From NCBI RefSeq assembly GCF_038592985.1, contig NZ_CP151951.1, forward strand, positions 5,186,501 through 5,250,500: a DNA stretch of 64,000 nucleotides, read 5' to 3'. Position numbers and translations under genes: made by a program. Origin of the DNA: Paenibacillus sp. FSL R10-2782. GTDB lineage: Bacteria > Bacillota > Bacilli > Paenibacillales > Paenibacillaceae. The notes below the pieces were generated by a model. The model made no database searches, had not been told where the DNA came from, and saw nothing but the letters and a program-made list of their open reading frames with translations. Below, piece after piece: positions 8,640 through 14,828 of the stretch (position 1 is its first letter; each line of letters starts with the position of its first letter).

Positions 8640-8742
8640 AGAACCTGATAACACAAAAAAGAAAAGTACTCTTGTAAAACAAGAATACTTTTCTTCGTAA
8701 ACAAAGAATAAGTTGATCCCGCTGCGCGTTATAACAGGTTCT
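8640..8742 (-). promoter_or_regulatory. Structured leader of the purine-scavenging operon (class unknown)
   Basis: On the minus strand AGAACCTGTTATAAC (8742-8728) can pair with GTTATCAGGTTCT (8652-8640), giving 13 pairs with a two-base bulge. This outer helix encloses a strong intrinsic terminator (8660-8694). The stretch upstream, CTGAGGGGAGAACCTG then CAGCGGGATC, faintly recalls the 3' half of a TPP riboswitch, but the essential 5' GGGGTGC box is not visible. It does not fit the purine-riboswitch pattern either. I therefore describe it as an unassigned regulatory leader. Part of the 5' arm could alternatively be an extended -10 (TGTTATAAC). Confidence 0.45.
8655..8694 (-). terminator. Intrinsic terminator/attenuator upstream of the binding-protein gene
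   Basis: AGAAAAGTATTCTTG and CAAGAGTACTTTTCT form a 15-bp stem (one G-U pair) with a TTTTA loop, followed on the minus strand by TTTTTTG. It could end transcription of the DUF2294 gene or attenuate the operon starting at 8611. Confidence 0.7.
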
Positions 8743-8786
8743 CCCCTCAGATAGATCCGAAGCGAAAAGCCGAATATCCAATTGTA

Positions 8787-9131
8787 TTAGGATTCCTTCA
8801 GTATGATGTTCGTGATTGCCCACTGCGTTGCTGAATCATAGTCACGCAGTAGAGCTTCAATATCGAGCCCCATATCCTCAATCAGCTTCTCGCGAAGTCT
8901 CTTCTTATACAGCATGGACATTCGGAAATCCACTTCCAGCTTCAAGCCGGGGGCTTCCACTTCCAATGCCGCCGAGCGTGGAGAACGCCGGTGCTTCGCC
9001 ACAAAGGTAACAATGTTGTTCTCAACGGTGGCCCGCAGTAGCGTGGTCCCGAAGCCGAACAGTTCCTTTGAAATTTCGTTGTAAATCTGGCACATCCGCT
9101 TCTTGCTTTCATTACTGTCGAGCAGCGTCAT
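8787..9131 (-). CDS. DUF2294 domain-containing protein
   Basis: 114 residues, a full-length single DUF2294 domain. Recognisable are the N-terminal MCQIYNEISKELFGFGTT, the central KHRRSPRSAALE and the C-terminal MGLDIEALLRDYDS. The family is small, soluble and widespread in Firmicutes; no biochemical role is firmly assigned. No signal peptide or membrane segment is seen. It has its own promoter (9183-9211) and stands 176 bases before the purine-scavenging operon in the same direction, separated by a terminator, so read-through is possible but co-regulation is unproven. Confidence 0.8.
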   Translation of the reverse strand: MTLLDSNESKKRMCQIYNEISKELFGFGTTLLRATVENNIVTFVAKHRRSPRSAALEVEAPGLKLEVDFRMSMLYKKRLREKLIEDMGLDIEALLRDYDSATQWAITNIILKES

Positions 9132-9182
9132 GAACCCACCCTCATCAGCATATTACGTACAATCAATCTTTCAACACGATAG

Positions 9183-9211
9183 ATTATACATAAATATATG
9201 ATAAATAGCAA
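9183..9211 (-). promoter_or_regulatory. Predicted sigma-A promoter of the DUF2294 gene
   Basis: On the minus strand TTGCTA (9211-9206) and TATAAT (9188-9183) are spaced by 17 bases, 50-odd bases before the ATG at 9131. The surrounding 9132-9353 stretch is AT-rich and holds no other gene that I can support. Confidence 0.55.
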
Positions 9212-9353
9212 TAAAAATCCCTAATACAATAACATATGATGCGAAAAAGCGAACAATATGTCGAACTTTGTAGAGCTTTAGAATATTTTTGTGCATTTTT
9301 TCGGCTGAGATATCATAACCCCTGGATAGGCAAGTAACGTTAAGCCATAAACT

Positions 9354-9500
9354 TTACCGTTCTTCACTTTTGGTACGATGCTGAGTTACATAAATAAAAG
9401 GATATTCGCCTTTGCTTATTTTACGTTTCCACTCTTGAATCATATCCTCTTGGGTTGGGGGGTTCCCATTTACGATAGCTCCAGTAGTTTCTTTAGCCAT
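9354..9500 (-). CDS. Small unknown protein at the end of the spike operon
   Basis: A 48-codon frame starting at the ATG 9500, preceded by GAGAGG at good spacing. The translation opens MAKETTGAIVNGNPPTQ and ends in EWKRKISKGEYPFIYVT plus a short charged tail. It is hydrophilic, has no signal peptide or membrane helix, and matches no family I know. It starts 28 bases after the stop of the short VgrG-like gene and in the same direction, so it is probably the last gene of the operon. It could be a small adaptor or immunity protein, but nothing in the sequence proves this. Its composition looks coding (acidic/basic mix, few rare residues). Confidence 0.6.
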   Translation of the reverse strand: MAKETTGAIVNGNPPTQEDMIQEWKRKISKGEYPFIYVTQHRTKSEER

Positions 9501-9528
9501 ACTTTTTATCCTCTCACGCTAGATTTAG

Positions 9529-10923
9529 TTATTGCGTCTTTATCTTTTCTCCGGTCATTTTGATGTTACCATCCATTTCCACCAAACTCGTTTTACATTT
9601 TAAACCGATGGCATCCTTCGCCGTGACTTGTATTGTGTTACCCGCATTGAATACCAAGTTTCCATCAGCCTTAACACGGATGTCCTTTTTACTCCGTAAT
9701 TCAATTCCGTGGTCATCCAGCAGTCGAATTACCACTTCATCATCGTTCCCCGTGATTAAAATTTCATTTTCCTCAAATATAATGGCTTTGCGGTACTTGG
9801 TCATAAATATCTTCGTCGACGGGTCCTTAATAAAGTCACCGCCTTTGGATCTCTTTCGGATCGAGTGGGTTACAATAGCGTCTTTTTCTTTATTGGTCGG
9901 AAAGTAGATATCTACAAAATCAAAAAGCTCCGGCATGCAGTACCATCCCGTATTCCCTTCCGATGTATAAAATGTAGCAGTTGGAAAAGCAAAGGTTTCC
10001 TTGGCGTTCGGCTTGACCTTATCCATTTCATAAAAGAATACCTTTACATGATCCTGTTCAATTCCAATCACTTTCGACTTCAATGATATGCCACGAATGT
10101 TCTCGTTTACAATCAATTCCTGCTTCATTCCATCAGAGGTGGTTAGCACATATTCATGCCATAAGGTATTGTGTCGTATAAACGCAACAGACTGCAAGAC
10201 ATATAAAGCTTTCCCTTTGAATTTAACCTCAGTCCCAATTTGTAGCAGGACATCTTTCGGCCCCGTCGTTTGTACTTTATAATACAACAGATTGTCGTCT
10301 TTGCTTGCCCCTGGTTTGGTCTTTCTGGTCATGGAGTAGTTATACTGCTTCAGCTCACCTTTATGGACACCATCGGGTAATCCAAAATAAAACTGAGGGT
10401 TCTCTCCTATCGGATCAGGGATCAGTCCCCAACCAAGCCGAGAAGCCATACGTTTCAGAAACGACCAGTCCGTTTCGTCGAATTGCATCGTAAACTCCTG
10501 TAAAAGCTGCCCTTTTAAGCGGCTCGTACAATTGGCTTTAGGATATGATTTGAGTACATGTTCAAGTAATGCCTGTACCTTCATTTTCACATTTTGAAAG
10601 GATTGTCTATGAGGCACTTCATCCAGCTGACTTGTATAGGATAGGGCTTCGACGACCAAATGGGCTACATTGGAAACCATCTTGATTCTGAACTGCGTGA
10701 CTAATCCCCTAAACAACACAATCTGTTTCTGATCATCATTCAGGTAAGAAACAACTAACTTAGCTCCTGCCTCCATATGTTCCGTATACTCTTTCATTTG
10801 AGTGCCGGTTAACACACCCGTTAAAAAGACTTTCACATGCTCATTCATTTTCTGCATAACTTTAACCTTCGGATTTTGAAGAGATAGAACCGTTCCGTTA
10901 TACTTTATGATTGGATATCCCAT
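9529..10923 (-). CDS. VgrG/gpD-like contractile injection spike protein (short form)
   Basis: 464 residues with the layout of phage late-control D / VgrG proteins. An N-terminal gp27-like region comes first, with TDWSFLKRMASRLGWGL at about 151-167. Then an OB-fold-like segment, GWYCMPELFDFVDIYFP at about 326-342, is followed by KEKDAIVTHSIRKRSKGGD. The C-terminal third is a beta-rich tail (GIELRSKKDIRVKADGN, LKCKTSLVEMDG) typical of the spike needle. It ends there, with no cargo domain. It is clearly a paralogue of the long VgrG-like protein in the same operon (14825-17671), sharing CMPEL, SIRKR and the CKTS motif. VgrG trimers form the puncturing tip of contractile systems. ATG at 10923 follows AGGAG. 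Whether this one pairs with the separate effector at 12164 is inference from position. Confidence 0.8.
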   Translation of the reverse strand: MGYPIIKYNGTVLSLQNPKVKVMQKMNEHVKVFLTGVLTGTQMKEYTEHMEAGAKLVVSYLNDDQKQIVLFRGLVTQFRIKMVSNVAHLVVEALSYTSQLDEVPHRQSFQNVKMKVQALLEHVLKSYPKANCTSRLKGQLLQEFTMQFDETDWSFLKRMASRLGWGLIPDPIGENPQFYFGLPDGVHKGELKQYNYSMTRKTKPGASKDDNLLYYKVQTTGPKDVLLQIGTEVKFKGKALYVLQSVAFIRHNTLWHEYVLTTSDGMKQELIVNENIRGISLKSKVIGIEQDHVKVFFYEMDKVKPNAKETFAFPTATFYTSEGNTGWYCMPELFDFVDIYFPTNKEKDAIVTHSIRKRSKGGDFIKDPSTKIFMTKYRKAIIFEENEILITGNDDEVVIRLLDDHGIELRSKKDIRVKADGNLVFNAGNTIQVTAKDAIGLKCKTSLVEMDGNIKMTGEKIKTQ

Positions 10924-10943
10924 GATTCTGCTCCTTTTGTCGG

Positions 10944-12137
10944 TTAGTTTACGTCTATACGTTGTTTGCCTACGTATTGAATGACATTTTGTAGCGTTCG
11001 ATTGTGGCCTGTTTGATTGATATTCTTAACCAATTCAGGCAAGGTAATGTACGTATTATCCTTTTTCTGAAAGTAAATCCCCGTGACAGGTAGGGTTTCT
11101 ATTCCGTGTGCATTTACCCCTGTAATATAATCCGCAATTATGACAATGTCCGTACGCCCATCCTGATTTAAATCCTTAAAGCTTACTGCTTTAATCTTGT
11201 CAATCATCCTACCGTTGTTACCATAAAATTCGGGAAATTCGTATAAAATCTTGTTATCCACATACTTTTGGTTGTTAACTTCCAAAAAAAACTTTGCTTG
11301 TATCAGATTATTCTTTTCCTCATCTTTTAAAGTAGATACAAATCTTACTTTTCCCCACCCACTAAGAATAGTGGTAAAAGACTGTCCTTCTTGAATAGTA
11401 AATGGTTCCAGATCAGGGTCGGGCTGAGCATCTTCATCTACATAATCAGCGCTGCGTTGCTGTTTTATGGATTTCTCCATGTTATATTCAATGGAAATAT
11501 TATTTACTTTCTCTGATTTAGTATCCCACAGAATCCTCAAATGCAAGCCGTTTTTGGAGTAGAGCAGACTCCCATTTGTGATGATACTGGGCTGCCCATA
11601 GAGTTGTAGTACTTTGCCAAGTGTATCACCGATCTTCAATCCTCTTTTCGTTTTAAGCTTGGAATTTTCCAAGCTCACAGCTACTAGATAGCTTTCACCA
11701 TCCACCAATTCCTCACCTTCAAGCTCAATCTTAGATAAGACTACAAATCTTATTTCTGGATTCTCATAGTTAGGATAAGATAAGTTCCATCTTCTGTAAG
11801 TCCCGTTCCCACTAATATATCCTCTATTGGAACTATCGTACCCCTCACCATAACCCCACTTATAAATAAGTTCTTTAATATCTGTTTTTTTATCAATTTT
11901 GTGCAATTGATATGAAATCTCAAAGTCCTCTTCCTGCAGGGGCTTAGGATCGGCAGATACAATATTTTTGACTTTGTCTGTCCTTTTATCTGGATAGTAG
12001 CCCATGCTTTCTTGCTTAACTTTAGCAGTAGCTGTTTTCTCATTGTTATAAGTATTAATGTCTGAAAGACTACATGCGGTTACTCCTAAAACCAAAAAAA
12101 TCAACATAATGAAATAACAGTAACTTGGCTTGTGCAT
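10944..12137 (-). CDS. Putative lipoprotein, candidate immunity protein
   Basis: 397 residues starting with a short positive stretch, a hydrophobic core and the lipobox GVTAC at Cys22, so it should be anchored to the outer face of the membrane. The mature protein is hydrophilic. Near residues 313-335 the segment FKDLNQDGRTDIVIIADYI resembles a calcium-binding FG-GAP/VCBS-like loop. I recognise no enzyme family. The gene follows the lysozyme-like effector gene (12164-13354) by 26 bases and precedes the short VgrG gene by 20. An externally anchored protein directly downstream of a predicted cell-wall hydrolase is what one expects for immunity against self-delivered effector; this role is inference. 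Confidence 0.6.
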   Translation of the reverse strand: MHKPSYCYFIMLIFLVLGVTACSLSDINTYNNEKTATAKVKQESMGYYPDKRTDKVKNIVSADPKPLQEEDFEISYQLHKIDKKTDIKELIYKWGYGEGYDSSNRGYISGNGTYRRWNLSYPNYENPEIRFVVLSKIELEGEELVDGESYLVAVSLENSKLKTKRGLKIGDTLGKVLQLYGQPSIITNGSLLYSKNGLHLRILWDTKSEKVNNISIEYNMEKSIKQQRSADYVDEDAQPDPDLEPFTIQEGQSFTTILSGWGKVRFVSTLKDEEKNNLIQAKFFLEVNNQKYVDNKILYEFPEFYGNNGRMIDKIKAVSFKDLNQDGRTDIVIIADYITGVNAHGIETLPVTGIYFQKKDNTYITLPELVKNINQTGHNRTLQNVIQYVGKQRIDVN

Positions 12138-12163
12138 TTCTTTTCCTCTTTTCGAATTTCAGC

Positions 12164-13354
12164 TTATCGTTTGCCCGTTACCGTCCACTTTTTATTCGCT
12201 TTACCATAACTATCTTGTGCATTTTGGAGTGCCTTGAAGGTAACATCAGGAAGTTTTATACCTTCTGAGCTAGCAACATTTTGAGCTGTGCTTTTACTAA
12301 TATTTGATAGATATAAGTCATAATTATCTGATTCTTTATTACTAAGTTTGTCATAGATGGATTTTACATTCTCGCCCCATTCACCATGTCCGGCATACGG
12401 ACCATAATCTACTCTTTTCGAATTCATCCTTACAATTGGGGTTACCCAATTGCAGTATTGATATATATCACCCTTACCTTTAATTCCTTCTAAGTTATTG
12501 TTTTTAACTACAATTTGTCTGAACTCTTTGCCGTAATAAATATATCCTAATATTTTACCGAATATTAAATTATGTGCCTTTACTAAATCCTTTGCATAAT
12601 TAGTCTCAACCCCATGCTGACCATCAGCTGCTCGATTTGTACTGCTTGTATTAAAGCTTCCCGTTCCTTCCTGAATAATAATAGCTAACAAAAGACGTGG
12701 ATCAATCTGAATATGATATGTTTCTTGTATGCTTTTTGTAGCTTCCCACAAACTGTGTAACTTTTCTTGGCTCCATTTTTGTTTAGTGAAATTTAATGAG
12801 CGCTTTTTGAAATATTTTTCAGCTTTAGAACTACCATTATACTGGAATTCAGCTGGTATCCATTTTCCAGCAGGGGTCTTTACATTTGTGCCTACAGGTT
12901 CGTCTTTCGATTCGTTGGTAACGGGCACTTCTGTTGGTACTTTATCAGTGGTATCAATCATACCCAACTTCTCTCGTATAGCTCGTCCTGCCTTCTCAGC
13001 AGCTAACTTTTCCCTGATATTTCCGCTTGCCTCAGCAGCCATCCAGCGGATTGTTTCTTTTTGCATCTGCTCTTGAGCCCACTTGGGGAACGTGGCCATT
13101 TCGCGGAGCTTGATTCGAAGTCCCTCTGCCAGCTTTTGCGCTTTACGCATCCCGACCTCGTCGCCGTTGGCTTTAGCGATATACCAATCCTCTTTGTATT
13201 TACGCATCCAGGTCTGGGCCCAATCAGGATAATTCAGTTTTTGTTTTTTCTGTTCTGCCACCAGATCAAAAGCCTTTGCTTTCCTGTGTGCATTAGCGGT
13301 TGTTAATGCTTTCAACATAGGTGTTGCACCAAACGTTGGCTCTTTCCACTTCAT
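12164..13354 (-). CDS. Putative peptidoglycan-targeting effector: helical repeats plus lysozyme-like domain
   Basis: 396 residues. Residues ~42-84 and ~89-130 are two copies of a helical repeat with pattern PxWAQxxM...A.a.G....A...A..lR. The same repeat occurs twice in the VgrG-like protein of this operon. A linker (~135-195) leads to a C-terminal domain with IDPRLLLAIIIQEGTGSFNT, where Glu229 in QEGTGSF sits as the catalytic acid does in lysozyme-like glucosaminidases and transglycosylases. A helix-rich remainder (YAKDLVKAHNLIFGKILGY) fits the same fold. There is no signal peptide, so export must use another route, consistent with loading on a VgrG spike through the repeats. GGGAG stands before the ATG. 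The fold assignment is from motif resemblance only. Confidence 0.6.
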   Translation of the reverse strand: MKWKEPTFGATPMLKALTTANAHRKAKAFDLVAEQKKQKLNYPDWAQTWMRKYKEDWYIAKANGDEVGMRKAQKLAEGLRIKLREMATFPKWAQEQMQKETIRWMAAEASGNIREKLAAEKAGRAIREKLGMIDTTDKVPTEVPVTNESKDEPVGTNVKTPAGKWIPAEFQYNGSSKAEKYFKKRSLNFTKQKWSQEKLHSLWEATKSIQETYHIQIDPRLLLAIIIQEGTGSFNTSSTNRAADGQHGVETNYAKDLVKAHNLIFGKILGYIYYGKEFRQIVVKNNNLEGIKGKGDIYQYCNWVTPIVRMNSKRVDYGPYAGHGEWGENVKSIYDKLSNKESDNYDLYLSNISKSTAQNVASSEGIKLPDVTFKALQNAQDSYGKANKKWTVTGKR

Positions 13355-13379
13355 AGGCTATCTCCCTTTTGTAAGAATG

Positions 13380-14828
13380 CTAGAAAAGCCGTACATCGGA
13401 AATACATGTATCCTGATATTTCGTTCCACGTTCAACTGATAAAATAGTAAGTTTAATAAATGAGGTATTAATAGGCTCTTTAAATTTTTTACGTGTGTTA
13501 AAATCATTCATTTCTAGGGAAGAACCATCCGAGAATTGCAGTTTTAGCTTCTGAACTCTGTTATTCTCCCGATAACTTTTTTCGGATTTAGCATATCCGT
13601 TAATCAACTCGATACCCTTTACCTTCTGTGATGATCCCAGATTTAACAGTATAGTTTCCCCCTCCCCGTTGCCTTTCACGCCTTCACACCATGCAGTAGA
13701 TGTATCTCCATCCACCAGATTTTTGGCATCATAAGTCTGCATGCCTTTACTTGGCAGAGTGGAGGAAGCTTTGATTTGATGCACTTTTATTTCGCTATCA
13801 TATTCGGAAAAGTCATTAACGGTATAAAACCATTGCACAGGTGTTGCCATATTTCCATCAACTGTAGTGAAGGATGGGGCTTTACTTTCCAAACCTGTAT
13901 TTATATTTAGTTTATAATTGGACGGCGAGTCTACCTTTTCAAACCATAACTCCGATCCATCACGAGACATTAAGAGTCGTTCCATCCCTTGGCCTAAAAG
14001 GCGCCCCTCTCCATTGCTTAAATTTAACAGGTACGTTTTAGTCACTGACATAGAATCAAGGGAGTAGATTATTTTATCTTTCTGATTCCATTGGTTGACT
14101 ATCGCCATACCAGAATCTATATGGATTTTCTTAATGATTTTATGAGTTGATACATCAAATACGACAATATTCTGCTGGCTGTCAGTAAAACAAAACTGGG
14201 TACTGTCTGGAGAAAATTGTCCTTGATGAATGTCATCTACATCGATAGAACTTCCATCTAATTGAATAGCTGTTGATTGATTAGTTGACGTGTCATATAT
14301 ATACGTTTTATCTTTATCCTCATATAAATACTTCGTTAAATCAGAAGAAATTACTGGGTGGTTATAAGGCAGCATAAATTCATTTACTTTTTTACCCGAA
14401 TCTAATTCATAAATCTGTATTATTAATCGCGCTTCTTTAAATAAATCTAATACGAATGCGATTTGATTCCCATCTTCTTGGATTCTCCCTACATCTACAT
14501 AAGAATCTCGATATTTCTCTTTATCCTCCTTCGACTGTAGGAGACTAATCAGTTTCTCGGCACTTAAGTACCGTTCAACTTTTGACCCTTCCAACTGAAC
14601 TAAAAATTCTGCAGGGTCTTCTTTACCTTCTTCTACCGTTAAAGCCCATTCTTTCTTGCTATTCTCTTTAGCAACCTCCGTTTTATCATTTTTATTAGAT
14701 GGTTCCAACACTTCTGAAGCCATATCCACCGTTTTCGAAGAAAAGGAAGTAGGAACTTTTTGAGAAGCATTACATGCTGACAACACGATTAAAAAAAGAA
14801 TGATTAATATGTTTCTGATCATCTTCAC
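13380..14828 (-). CDS. Lipoprotein with C-terminal NADase-type glycan-binding (discoidin-like) domain; candidate immunity protein
   Basis: 482 residues. A signal peptide ends in the lipobox LSAC (Cys19). The middle (~100-340) has repeating beta segments of the kind seen in propeller proteins (FVLDLFKEARLIIQIYELD, DSTQFCFTDSQQNIVVFDV). Residues ~361-482 match the 'NADase-type glycan-binding' domain: YDAKNLVDGDTSTAWCEG, GEGETILLNLG, then LKLQFSDGSSLEM and DVRLF. Such domains bind carbohydrate, which at the cell surface could be peptidoglycan or teichoic acid glycans. The start is GTG at 14828 overlapping the stop of the VgrG-effector fusion (GTGA); ATG at 14822 is the alternative. Coupled translation immediately after an effector gene and surface anchoring suggest immunity to that effector; this is inference. 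Confidence 0.65.
   Translation of the reverse strand: MKMIRNILIILFLIVLSACNASQKVPTSFSSKTVDMASEVLEPSNKNDKTEVAKENSKKEWALTVEEGKEDPAEFLVQLEGSKVERYLSAEKLISLLQSKEDKEKYRDSYVDVGRIQEDGNQIAFVLDLFKEARLIIQIYELDSGKKVNEFMLPYNHPVISSDLTKYLYEDKDKTYIYDTSTNQSTAIQLDGSSIDVDDIHQGQFSPDSTQFCFTDSQQNIVVFDVSTHKIIKKIHIDSGMAIVNQWNQKDKIIYSLDSMSVTKTYLLNLSNGEGRLLGQGMERLLMSRDGSELWFEKVDSPSNYKLNINTGLESKAPSFTTVDGNMATPVQWFYTVNDFSEYDSEIKVHQIKASSTLPSKGMQTYDAKNLVDGDTSTAWCEGVKGNGEGETILLNLGSSQKVKGIELINGYAKSEKSYRENNRVQKLKLQFSDGSSLEMNDFNTRKKFKEPINTSFIKLTILSVERGTKYQDTCISDVRLF

Noticed and set aside
8640..8790. TPP or purine riboswitch upstream of the binding-protein gene
   Set aside because: Only CTGAG/GAACCTG/CAGCGGGA recalls TPP; the GGGGTGC box is absent, and the purine loops (ATATGG, GTTTCTACC) are not found.
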